Of a stretch of 64,000 nucleotides of DNA, positions 1-8,028 are shown piece by piece. The first letter of the stretch is position 1, and the number at the start of each line of letters is the position of its first letter. The DNA lies in NCBI RefSeq assembly GCF_014874095.1, contig NZ_JADBEB010000001.1, forward strand, positions 1,116,001 through 1,180,000, in the 5' to 3' direction. The notes under the pieces are model-generated. The model ran no database searches. It was not told where the DNA came from and saw nothing but the letters and a program-made list of their open reading frames with translations. Source of the DNA: Plantactinospora soyae. GTDB lineage: Bacteria > Actinomycetota > Actinomycetes > Mycobacteriales > Micromonosporaceae. The position numbers were made by a program, and so were the translations under genes.

Positions 1-3
1 AAG

Positions 4-20
4 AGGACAACTTTTGTCCT
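4..20. promoter_or_regulatory. Perfect palindrome upstream of the WYL regulator
   Basis: AGGACAA, a 3-nt spacer, then TTGTCCT: perfect 7-bp arms ending 23 bp before the ATG at 44. This is a likely operator for autoregulation or for a divergent gene lying outside the window. The palindrome is seen directly; the binding protein is inferred. Confidence 0.6.
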
Positions 21-43
21 AGCCGGCTGGCAGACTTCTGCGC

Positions 44-994
44 ATGCTGGAAACCTCGGCGCGGCTGCTCCGCCTGCTGTCCCTGCTGCAGACCCCGCGC
101 GACTGGACCGGCGCAGACCTGGCCGAGCGCCTCGAGGTCGACGTACGGACCGTCCGGCGCGACGTCGACAAGCTGCGTACCCTCGGCTATCCGGTGCATG
201 CCACGCCGGGCGTGGCCGGCTACCGGCTCGGCGCCGGCGCGAACCTCCCGCCGCTTCTGCTCGACGACGAGGAGGCGATCGCCGTCGCCGTCGGGCTGCG
301 CACCGCCGCGAGCGGCACGGTCGCCGGCATCGAGGAAAGCTCGGTACGCGCGCTCGCCAAGCTCGAACAGGTTCTCCCGTCGCGACTACGGCACCGGGTG
401 AACCTGCTGCACTCGTTCACCGTGATCGTCCCCGCGACCGGCCCGACCGTCGACCCCGAGACCCTGACCGCCGTGGCGGCGGCCTGCCGTGATCATCATC
501 GGCTCCGCTTCGACTACCGCAGCCACGACGGCACGACGTCAGTCCGCACGGCAGAGCCCCACCGGCTCGTCCACGCCGGCAGACGGTGGTACCTGATCGC
601 CTGGGACGTCGAGCGAACCGACTGGCGCACGTACCGTCTGGACCGGCTGATGCCCCGCGTCCCGACGGGTCCCCGTTTCGCCCCGCGCGAGGCGCCCGAC
701 GTCGACCTCGCCGGGTATCTGTCTCGTGGCGTCTCGACCGCGGCCTACCGATACCAGGCACGCATCACCCTGCACGTACCCGCCGACACGGCCGCGGAGC
801 AGATCCTCCCGACCGTCGGCGTCATCGAGGCCGTCGACCCGCAGACCTGCCTCCTACACACCGGATCGAACTCCCTCGACGAGCTGACGGTTTACCTCGG
901 CCTGTTCGACCTCCCCTTCACCGTGCACGAACCACCCGAACTGATCGCGCGCATCCGCGCCCTCGCCACCCGCCTCACCGACGCCGTCCGCTGA
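44..994 (+). CDS. YafY/DeoR-type HTH regulator with WYL domain
   Basis: A 316-aa cytoplasmic transcription factor. Residues 8-60 form an HTH_11 winged helix (VDVRTVRRDVDKL is the recognition region). A WYL domain follows at about 140-215 with the literal motif RRWYLIAWD at 181-189, and a WCX-type C-terminus completes it. WYL domains are thought to sense a small ligand or nucleic acid and to control DNA binding; the ligand here is unknown. A perfect AGGACAA/TTGTCCT palindrome sits just upstream, which fits autoregulation or control of a divergent target beyond the left edge. The ATG at 44 has only a weak Shine-Dalgarno sequence. A second WYL regulator of the shorter YafY type lies at 56.4-57.2 kb. 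Confidence 0.9.
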   Translation: MLETSARLLRLLSLLQTPRDWTGADLAERLEVDVRTVRRDVDKLRTLGYPVHATPGVAGYRLGAGANLPPLLLDDEEAIAVAVGLRTAASGTVAGIEESSVRALAKLEQVLPSRLRHRVNLLHSFTVIVPATGPTVDPETLTAVAAACRDHHRLRFDYRSHDGTTSVRTAEPHRLVHAGRRWYLIAWDVERTDWRTYRLDRLMPRVPTGPRFAPREAPDVDLAGYLSRGVSTAAYRYQARITLHVPADTAAEQILPTVGVIEAVDPQTCLLHTGSNSLDELTVYLGLFDLPFTVHEPPELIARIRALATRLTDAVR

Positions 995-1301
995 CCGCCG
1001 AGCAACCCCACGCAGGCGGCAAGGCAACGCAGCCTCGACCCCTGAACCACCCTCAGCGGGGTTTTCGGGGGGTGAACAGAAGGCACTATCCCGATCCCAG
1101 TGTGGGTCGGCGAGCGGAGTGATGGCGCAGGTTGATGCCCTGCCGGCCCGAACCCCGCCGCCCAGCGCGACTGCCCGCACTGTGGCCAGTCGATCACAAT
1201 CGACCGCACTGCTCACCGCGCCACGGATCGCCGCAGCCGGGTGCTTGCCGGACCGCCAGACGTGCCAGGGCTGGCGCCCGATTACGGATGGGCCGTTCAC
1301 G
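995..1301. other. Intergenic stretch without a gene
   Basis: No credible coding frame on either strand. It contains one copy (1058-1073) of a G-rich motif that recurs at 7608, followed at similar spacing by GGCGCAGGTT (1124-1133; 7666-7675 in the second copy). It may be a degraded mobile or duplicated fragment. Confidence 0.5.
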
Positions 1302-1338
1302 CGATGTCGCCCGGTCGAATGGCGACCGGGCGACATCG
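1302..1338. terminator. Strong hairpin after the carboxylesterase gene
   Basis: A 16-bp GC-rich perfect stem (1302-1317 with 1323-1338) and a 5-nt loop. It lies 12 nt past the esterase stop codon on the minus strand, with no clear U-tract. This is typical of actinobacterial I-type terminators. Confidence 0.75.
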
Positions 1339-1350
1339 GGGCGGGTCGGG

Positions 1351-2919
1351 TCAGCCTGCGAGCTCTGCCCAGAAGGCGTAGTGGTGGTCGGCCTGGAAGT
1401 TCGTCCGGCCGATCCGCTCGCTCGACAGCGATTGTGTGTACTGGCCGCCGCGAGTGAACGGCGACCACTTCGGCAACCCGGCGGCGCTCGGCGCACCGTT
1501 ACGGGCGAAGGCGGTCCAGTACGCGCTCATGTCCCGGGCGACTCGCTGCTGCGTCTCGTCCAGCGGCGTGATGAAGTCCACTGTGAACAGGTAGGCCACG
1601 TCGAGTAGGTGGTAGGAGCCGAGCGTGAAGCTGGGCTTGGGCAGCCCGGTCAACCACGGCGTGTCCCGCTCGGCGAAGTCGTACGTGTAGGTGGGCACGT
1701 ACCGGCTGAGCATGGTGTTCGTGACCACCGCACCGTACGCGTACTCGTGGTCGGTCTGGACCGCGGCGAGCGCCTGGGCGGCGCTGGGGTAGCGACTCAG
1801 CGGGTATTCGGCGAGAACCTCGTCCGCCTGCGCGCCGAACTCGGCCCGGATGGTCGGGGCGTACTCGTCGGCAGTCATGACGTGCCCGGTGATGACCTCC
1901 GGACCGGCGACCATGAGCTGGTACTCGTCGTGGTTGGTGCCCTGCATGACCGGCACCCGGTTGAACCTTCCGGTTCTCAGCGCCTCGGTCGGGTCGATCG
2001 GAAGCACCCGGCCGCCCGCCACCGGCGGGATGAACCCATACTCCTCGTTGACTCTGAGCAGCGGGCCGAGGTCGACGGTGCGCATGCAGTTCGCGACGTC
2101 GGCCGCGGTGGCGCAGCCCAGCTTCTCGGCGACCTCGGCGGCCAGTGCCCGGCCGTCCTGCCGGGACATCGCCCAGCTCACTCCGCAGGGCGCGCTCTGG
2201 ATGACGGCCCGTTGAACCAGTCCGGCCGCGCTCGGTGAGGCGAGCTGCGCGCAGGTGCTGTAACCGCCGGCCGACTCGCCGAACAGTGTGACGTTGGCAG
2301 GGTCTCCGCCGAACGCGTGGGCGTTGGCCCGTACCCAGCGCAGCGCCGCCTGCTGGTCCTGCAAGCCGTAGTCACCGGAGCGGACATCGCCGTGCGGGCC
2401 GTCCAGCGCGGGGTGCGCCAGCGAGCCCAGCAGGCCGAGACGGTAGTTGATGGTGACCACCACGACGTGGTTGGCCGCGGCGAGCCGACCGGCGTCGTAC
2501 ATGCTGCCCGCGCCGTACTTGAAGCTGCCGCCGTGGATCCACACCATCACCGGCAGCCGGGCGCCGCCGCCCGTCGGGTCGAAGACGTTGAGGTTGAGGC
2601 AGTCCTCGACAAGGCTCGGGACGCCGACCTCGTTGCCCCGCGCCTGCGCGCAGGCCGGTCCGGCGGTGGCCGCGTCGCGGACCGTGGTCCACGCCGAGAC
2701 GGGCCGCGGAGAGGTGAACCGGGCCGCGGACGCGTACGGAATGCCCTCGAAGGAGCGGTGATCGGCGGCGACCGTACCGCGGACCGGGCCTCGGTCAGTC
2801 ATCACCACGGGTGATGCGGTCGGTCGGTGAGTGGTCTCGGCTGCTGCGGCGGCACCCCCCATCGCCGTCAGCAGACCGACGGCCGCGGCAGCCAGGGCCA
2901 AGGTCGGCAAGCGCTTCAT
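1351..2919 (-). CDS. Secreted type-B carboxylesterase
   Basis: About 522 aa, starting at an ATG preceded by AAAGGAACGATCAC; a longer frame upstream lacks a ribosome site. Residues 1-27 are a signal peptide (MKRLPTLAL, alanine-rich core). The type-B esterase fold is marked by EDCLNLNV (105-112), the oxyanion HGG (129-131) and the nucleophile elbow GESAGG (214-219, Ser216). A catalytic His is probably in the GSYHLLD segment near the C-terminus. It should hydrolyse carboxylic esters outside the cell; the substrate cannot be predicted. The gene lies 113 bp downstream of an SDR gene on the same strand and ends at a strong hairpin. Confidence 0.93.
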   Translation of the reverse strand: MKRLPTLALAAAAVGLLTAMGGAAAAAETTHRPTASPVVMTDRGPVRGTVAADHRSFEGIPYASAARFTSPRPVSAWTTVRDAATAGPACAQARGNEVGVPSLVEDCLNLNVFDPTGGGARLPVMVWIHGGSFKYGAGSMYDAGRLAAANHVVVVTINYRLGLLGSLAHPALDGPHGDVRSGDYGLQDQQAALRWVRANAHAFGGDPANVTLFGESAGGYSTCAQLASPSAAGLVQRAVIQSAPCGVSWAMSRQDGRALAAEVAEKLGCATAADVANCMRTVDLGPLLRVNEEYGFIPPVAGGRVLPIDPTEALRTGRFNRVPVMQGTNHDEYQLMVAGPEVITGHVMTADEYAPTIRAEFGAQADEVLAEYPLSRYPSAAQALAAVQTDHEYAYGAVVTNTMLSRYVPTYTYDFAERDTPWLTGLPKPSFTLGSYHLLDVAYLFTVDFITPLDETQQRVARDMSAYWTAFARNGAPSAAGLPKWSPFTRGGQYTQSLSSERIGRTNFQADHHYAFWAELAG

Positions 2920-3032
2920 CGTGATCGTTCCTTTCGTAGATCTTCCGTGGGTGGGTTCGACAGGTGCGGATGGCGGCATTGCCACAGACGATCCGGCAAC
3001 GCCAGACGGGACGCCGTCCGAACCGTCGCGGG

Positions 3033-3794
3033 CTACATACGCGGGCCTAGGAAGATGCCGCCGGTCGCCTCGAGCAGGTGGCCGGTGACCCAGCGGGCCT
3101 GGTCGGAGGCGAGGAACGCCACCACGTCGGCGATGTCCTCGGGCTGCCCGACGCGGCCCAGCGCGGTCGCGCCGGCGATTCCGGCCTTGGCCTCCGGCAG
3201 GTCACGCAGCCACGCGTTCATGTCGGTCTCGGTGACACCCGGCGCCACCGTGTTGACCGTGATGCCACGGTCACCCACCGTGTTGGCCAGGCTCCGACCG
3301 AGGACGTCGACCGCGCCCTTGGTCATCGCGTACGCGATCTCGGGCATCGCGATCCGGGTGGCGGACGAGGAGATGTTGATGATCCGGCCGCCGTCGCGGA
3401 GCAGCGGCAGCGCCCGCTGGATGATGAAGAACGGCGCCTGTACGTTCACCGCGAACACCCGCTCGAACAGCTCCGGCGTGGTCTTCTCGACGGGGATGGG
3501 CGCTCCGATCGCCGCGTTGTTGACCAGGATGTCCAGCGGCCGCTCGCCCAGGCCCACGGTGAGCCCGGCGAACAGCGTGTCCACGTCGCCGGGACGGCCC
3601 AGCTCGGCGCGCACGGCGAACGCCTGCCCGCCGGCCTGCTCGATCGCCAGGACCGTCTCACGCGCGGCGGCGTCGTTGCTGCCGTAGTGCACGGCGACCA
3701 GCGCACCATCGGCCGCCAGCCGCTGGGCGATCGCCCGGCCGATCCCGCGGGAGGCGCCGGTCACGAGTGCGGTCTTGCCGGTCAGGTATGCCAT
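3033..3794 (-). CDS. SDR-family oxidoreductase (FabG-like)
   Basis: A 253-aa classical short-chain dehydrogenase. The nucleotide-binding motif TGASRGIG is at 12-19, followed by NNAA, the catalytic Ser in INISSS and YAMTK. The NADP(H) preference is inferred from the Rossmann region. The chosen ATG follows GAGGAG; the frame is open further upstream but has no ribosome site there. It is transcribed divergently from the SARP/AfsR gene at 3923. Four heptamer repeats (3843-3880) lie in its promoter, so it may be a direct target of that regulator. The physiological substrate is unknown. Confidence 0.93.
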   Translation of the reverse strand: MAYLTGKTALVTGASRGIGRAIAQRLAADGALVAVHYGSNDAAARETVLAIEQAGGQAFAVRAELGRPGDVDTLFAGLTVGLGERPLDILVNNAAIGAPIPVEKTTPELFERVFAVNVQAPFFIIQRALPLLRDGGRIINISSSATRIAMPEIAYAMTKGAVDVLGRSLANTVGDRGITVNTVAPGVTETDMNAWLRDLPEAKAGIAGATALGRVGQPEDIADVVAFLASDQARWVTGHLLEATGGIFLGPRM

Positions 3795-3842
3795 CTCGAA
3801 CTCCTCAGCTCTTGGCGTGTCGAGACAGAGAGTCGGCGGGCG

Positions 3843-3880
3843 CGCTGACGGGTCGCTGACCGTGGCTGACCAGCGCTGAC
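3843..3880. promoter_or_regulatory. Four SARP-like heptamer direct repeats
   Basis: (C/G)GCTGAC occurs at 3843, 3854, 3864 and 3874, spaced 11, 10 and 10 bp. SARP activators bind direct heptamers with about one helical turn between them, overlapping target promoters. The array lies between the SDR (minus) and SARP (plus) genes. The repeats are seen directly; binding by the neighbouring regulator is inferred. Confidence 0.65.
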
Positions 3881-3922
3881 GGCGCTCTCCGGCGTTCACC
3901 GGTGTGGTGAAACAATGAGGTC

Positions 3923-6900
3923 GTGCGGTTGGGGATTCTGGGGACGACGGAGGTCCGGCTCAACGACGGAACCTCGGCGCCGATCGGCGGGCCTCGGCTG
4001 CGTGGGCTGCTCGCGCTGCTGGCACTGAACGCGGGCCACGTGGTGACCACAGAGCGGCTCATCGACGGCCTGTACGGCGAGGATCCGCCGCAGGGTGCGG
4101 CGAACGCGCTACAGGCGCAGGTGTCGCGGCTGCGGCGGGTGTTACGGTCGGCCGGTCCGGGCGAGCTGATCGAGTTCCACCCGGCCGGGTACCGGCTCGC
4201 GATCGACGCCGAGCGGGTGGATGCGGCGAGGTTCGAGCGGTTGATGGCCGAGGGCCAACGAATGTTGACCGTCGGTGACCACGAGCGAGCGGCTTCCCGT
4301 CTCCGGGAGGCGATCGAGCTCTGGCGGGGCCCCGCGCTCGCCGACGCGTTGGATGCGCCGTTCGCGCAGCCGCAGGCCACCCGCCTGGAGGAGCTGCGCG
4401 TGGCCGCCGTCGAGGACCGCGTCGAGGCAGAGCTGGCGTTGGGTCGCAATGCTGTCGTCGTGGCACTCCTACCGGAAGTGGTGGCCGCGCACCCCCTGCG
4501 CGAGCGGCCGCGAGGCCAGCTGATGCGGGCGCTGCACGGTGCGGGTCGGCAGGCCGAGGCGCTGGCCGTCTATCAGGACATTCGGGTCAGGCTCGCGGAC
4601 GAACTCGGCGCGGATCCCTCGCCGGATCTGGTCGCGGCGCACCTGGCGGTGCTCCGCAGCGAGCCCGCACCCGCCACCGTGCCGGTCGGGCTCGCCGCCG
4701 GGCGGACGGCGCCACCCGCGCAGCTGACCAGCTTCGTCGGTCGGGCGGACGACCTCGTCGCGATCGGTACGCTGCTGCGGACCGAACGCCTGGTCACGCT
4801 GGCCGGCCCGGGCGGCACCGGGAAGACCCGCCTGGCGATCGAAGTGTGCCGACAGCTGGACTGCGACTCCTGTTACGTCGACCTGGCCACGCTCAACGAC
4901 GGCACAGAGGTGCCGCAGGCACTCGTCAGCGCGCTCGGCCTACGCGAGTCGGGGCTGCTCCCGCCGGCCGGGGACAACGTCAACCTGATCCCGCAGCTGG
5001 TCTTGGCGCTCGCCGACCAGCGACTGCTGCTGCTGTTCGACAACTGCGAGCACGTGATCGACGCGGTCGCCCGGCTCGTGCATCAACTGCTCGCCGCCTG
5101 CGCCGAGCTGCGGGTGCTGGCCACCAGCCGCGAGTCGCTCGGCATCACCGGCGAGGCGCTGTATCAGGTGCCGCAGCTGGGCCTGGCACCGCCGGGTACC
5201 CCGCCGGCCGAGCTGCCGCGTTATCCGGCGATCCGACTCTTCGCCAACCGCGCCGCCGCCGTACGGCCGGACTTCGCCGTCGACGACACCAACGGTGACG
5301 CCGTGGCACGCATCTGCACGGCGCTCGACGGGTTGCCGCTGGCGATCGAACTGGCCGCGGCGCGACTCCGCGCGCTCACCGTGGCGGAGATCGAGACGCG
5401 GCTGGACGATCGGCTGCGGCTACTCTCGCGCGGTAGCCGGACGGCCGCGCCCCGCCACCAGACTCTTCGGGCGGTCGTCGGGTGGAGCTGGGACCTGCTC
5501 GATCCGGCCGAGCGTACGCTCGCGCGACGGCTGACCGTCTTCGCCGGTGGCACGACGCTGGAATCGGCAGCGCGGGTGTGTGGGCTGCCGGAAGACGACG
5601 TGGACGAGTTACTCGTCGGCCTGGTGGACAAGTCGTTGCTGGAGCACGACAACGGGCGGTACCGGATGCTCGACACAGTTCGGGCCTTCGGCGTCGAACG
5701 GCTCGTCGAGGCTGGTGAGGAGGACAGGCTGCGTCGGGCGCACGCGGATTACTTCCTCGAACTGACCCGGACGGCCGCACCGTACCTGCGCGACGCGCGG
5801 CAGATCGAGTGGCTGACCCGGCTGGTGCCCGAGCACCGCAACATCCACGCCGCGCTGCACTGGGCGGTCACCGCCGATTCGGTGCTGGCGCTGCGACTCG
5901 TGGCCGCCGCGACGTGGTATTGGTGGCTGCGCGGGCTGCGCGCCGACGGTGCTGCCCTGGCGGCGAAGCTGCTGGACACCCTCGGCCCGCAACCCCCCGC
6001 CGACCTCGACGAGGAGTACGTGCTGTGCGTGGCGAAAGCCGCGGTCGCGCTCGGCTCGGCGCTGCCCGCCGCGCTGGATCGTGCCGAATCCGTCATGGCG
6101 GCCATCGAACGGCCCCTGCGGCAGCCGGCCACCATGGTCGTCTGGGCAGTGGTGGGCGGCCCGGCGCGCACCAGACGCACCGCGCACGAGGAGCAGATCC
6201 GCACCGATCCGTGGTCCCAGGCAGTGGCGCACCTGGGGCAGGGGTACCAGTGCCAGTTTCGCGGCGACCTGGCCGGTGCTGAGCGAGAGCTTACCGCCGG
6301 GCTGGCCGGCTTCCGGGCACTCGGCGATCGCTGGGGCATTGCCAACGTGCTCGACGCGCTCGCCCAGCTCGCCAACTGGCGCGGCGACTGGCCGACGTTC
6401 CACGCGTACATCAACGAAGCGATCGAGTTCACCGGCCAACTCGCCGCCGTGGAGGAGATGGCGGACCTGCTGTTCCGCCGCGCTGAAGGGCTGGTGCGCA
6501 GCGGGGACCTCACCGCCGGCCAGGCCGACTACGAGCGCGCGGCCGAGTTCGTACGCCGGGCGGGCGCACGCGACAAGCTGGCCACCGCGCATCACGGGTT
6601 CGGCGAGATCGCCCGGCTGCGGGGTGATCTGGCCGAGGCGCGCCGGCATTACCAGATCGCGCTGGACGAGTGCGGCACCGGCTGGTACGGCGACCGCATC
6701 GAGCGGGTCAAAATCCACCTCGGACTCGCTCGGATCGCCGAGGCCGTTGGCCGCACGGCCGAAGCGGAGCACCACCTACACGAGGCACTCGACAGCGCAC
6801 TCACCCACTCGAACATTCCGGTTGTCGCGGAGGCGGTCGAGGTGGCGGCCGGCATCGCGCTGCTACACGGCGACGGTGGGCGAGCGGCGCTACTCCTAGG

Positions 6901-7093
6901 CGCCAGTGTCGCGCTCCGCGGAACAGATTCACCGCGGACGGCCGACTTCATCGGGCTCAGCGAGAGCGCCCGGAACCTGGTTGGCGTCCAGGCACACGCC
7001 GCGGCCTTCGCGCGAGGTAGCGCGCTGTCCCGTGACGCCGCGGTGTCGCTCGTCAGCCGACCGCCAGCGGACGCACCCAGTCTCCAAATCTGA
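3923..7093 (+). CDS. SARP/AfsR-type regulator with BTAD and NB-ARC ATPase domains
   Basis: 1056 aa, GTG start. Residues 1-90 are an OmpR-like winged helix and about 95-245 a bacterial transcriptional activator (BTAD) domain. An NTPase domain follows with Walker A GPGGTGKT (295-302) and Walker B-like LLLLFDNCEHV. The C-terminal 450 residues are TPR-like helical repeats. Large regulators of this type activate secondary-metabolism or enzyme genes in response to nucleotide and protein signals. Two in-frame TTA codons (Leu74 and Leu563) suggest dependence on a rare leucyl-tRNA (bldA). It is divergent from the SDR gene, with heptamer repeats between them. No biosynthetic cluster is evident beside it, so its targets may be local or distant. 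Confidence 0.93.
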   Translation: MRLGILGTTEVRLNDGTSAPIGGPRLRGLLALLALNAGHVVTTERLIDGLYGEDPPQGAANALQAQVSRLRRVLRSAGPGELIEFHPAGYRLAIDAERVDAARFERLMAEGQRMLTVGDHERAASRLREAIELWRGPALADALDAPFAQPQATRLEELRVAAVEDRVEAELALGRNAVVVALLPEVVAAHPLRERPRGQLMRALHGAGRQAEALAVYQDIRVRLADELGADPSPDLVAAHLAVLRSEPAPATVPVGLAAGRTAPPAQLTSFVGRADDLVAIGTLLRTERLVTLAGPGGTGKTRLAIEVCRQLDCDSCYVDLATLNDGTEVPQALVSALGLRESGLLPPAGDNVNLIPQLVLALADQRLLLLFDNCEHVIDAVARLVHQLLAACAELRVLATSRESLGITGEALYQVPQLGLAPPGTPPAELPRYPAIRLFANRAAAVRPDFAVDDTNGDAVARICTALDGLPLAIELAAARLRALTVAEIETRLDDRLRLLSRGSRTAAPRHQTLRAVVGWSWDLLDPAERTLARRLTVFAGGTTLESAARVCGLPEDDVDELLVGLVDKSLLEHDNGRYRMLDTVRAFGVERLVEAGEEDRLRRAHADYFLELTRTAAPYLRDARQIEWLTRLVPEHRNIHAALHWAVTADSVLALRLVAAATWYWWLRGLRADGAALAAKLLDTLGPQPPADLDEEYVLCVAKAAVALGSALPAALDRAESVMAAIERPLRQPATMVVWAVVGGPARTRRTAHEEQIRTDPWSQAVAHLGQGYQCQFRGDLAGAERELTAGLAGFRALGDRWGIANVLDALAQLANWRGDWPTFHAYINEAIEFTGQLAAVEEMADLLFRRAEGLVRSGDLTAGQADYERAAEFVRRAGARDKLATAHHGFGEIARLRGDLAEARRHYQIALDECGTGWYGDRIERVKIHLGLARIAEAVGRTAEAEHHLHEALDSALTHSNIPVVAEAVEVAAGIALLHGDGGRAALLLGASVALRGTDSPRTADFIGLSESARNLVGVQAHAAAFARGSALSRDAAVSLVSRPPADAPSLQI

Positions 7094-7458
7094 CGTTGCC
7101 GTCAGCGCGGGCACACCGTCCCGCACAGGTAATCGGGCGGCTCGAAGCCCTGTCCGGCTTGTCAGCCAAATAGTAGGCATGGCGGCGGCCGGCTTTATCA
7201 GCCACCCCGCTCGGACAGCCACAACCAGCGGATCGAGGACGCGTTGCGAGGCTCGGATGAGTAGTCTCCTGGCACAGGACGCCAGTCCGGATCTTGGCGG
7301 CGACAGCCACTGAACTGGGCAAACATCGCCAAGATCAATTCGTGAATAGTCCGTGGGTGGCGACAAACGGCGGCTACCGGCAGCACTCCACCGCATACGG
7401 CGACCAAACGACGGAGAGCTACATCCGCTGGTCGGCTGCTGTTTTGGCTGATCTTCGA
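7094..7458. other. Gene-free stretch at the left border of the island
   Basis: Short frames only, with no domain-like peptides and no convincing terminator. It separates the SARP gene from the tRNA remnant and would be the chromosomal sequence originally adjoining the tRNA if 7459-17961 is an insertion. Confidence 0.45.
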
Positions 7459-7496
7459 GGTGCCCCCGGCAGGATTCGAACCTGCGACACACGGTT
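7459..7496 (-). repeat. Left copy of a 38-bp direct repeat: tRNA-Arg 3'-end remnant (putative att site)
   Basis: Identical over 38 bp to 17924-17961. It covers part of the encoded CCA, the discriminator, the acceptor 3' strand, the whole T-arm, the variable loop and the 3' side of the anticodon stem of tRNA-Arg(CCT). No matching acceptor 5' strand or D-arm exists beyond 7497, so this is not a functional tRNA. A lone 3' tRNA end in the same orientation as an intact copy is the classic product of tyrosine-recombinase integration into a tRNA gene. Confidence 0.8.
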
Positions 7497-7607
7497 ACCA
7501 ACCGTCACCCTCCCGGACTTGTCATCGGTGGTCACATCTTGGTGTTGAGCTGCACAAACATCGTCGCGCGCCGATCGTCGCTTGCCACTGGTAGTCAACT
7601 CTCGGGA

Positions 7608-7675
7608 GGGGTTTTCGGGGGGTAAACGGGGGCACCTTGCCCGGTGCCGTCAGTGAGCGGATGCTGGCGCAGGTT
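7608..7675. repeat. Dispersed G-rich repeat, second copy
   Basis: A 16-bp identical core at 7608-7623 and 1058-1073, each followed 50-60 bp later by GGCGCAGGTT. A shorter relative lies at 17842-17856 beside the tRNA gene. The function is unknown. Confidence 0.4.
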
Positions 7676-7805
7676 TGTCCCGGGGTTGTCTTCGTGCCAA
7701 TCAACGACGCAACCGGTCACCGAGTGGGTGCCGGTGTGGCGCAAGGACGCGGGGCACCAGCGCGGGCGCGGCTTCGTCGAGGTGACGACCGAGTCTCGGC
7801 CCGCG
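7640..7805 (+). pseudogene. LysR-family C-terminal remnant, frameshifted
   Basis: One frame reads PGVVFVPINDA. The next frame continues with PVTEWVPVWRKDAG and a GRGFVEV tail. The intact LysR protein at 15.4-16.3 kb contains PGVVFVPVHDAPVTEWVLLSRKDG in the same order, so this is the end of a related substrate-binding domain broken by a one-base shift near 7712. No HTH half is present upstream. The fragment sits just inside the left border repeat, so it may come from a truncated duplicate or an earlier deletion. Confidence 0.65.
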
Positions 7806-8028
7806 CGAGTTCGGCACGGTCAAGCAGTAGCACGTTCGGCTACCGGCCGGGCTGGTCGGTGGCTGTACGGCCACGCGGTGGCCTTCTCGGAGAACAACGG
7901 CACAAAGCCGGCATCACCAAGGCCTGCGGTCGGCGTCGATGATGGCCTGGTGAACTCGGGACGCCTGAGACGTCATGCGTAGGGTCGGCGACCACGCTGG
8001 CCGCGACCGTACGCATAGATCGATCGTG

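Noticed and set aside
7459-7560. A possible tRNA gene on the minus strand
   Set aside because: Only the T-arm, acceptor 3' strand and part of the anticodon arm are present. No acceptor 5' strand or D-arm can be paired upstream, so it is a remnant.
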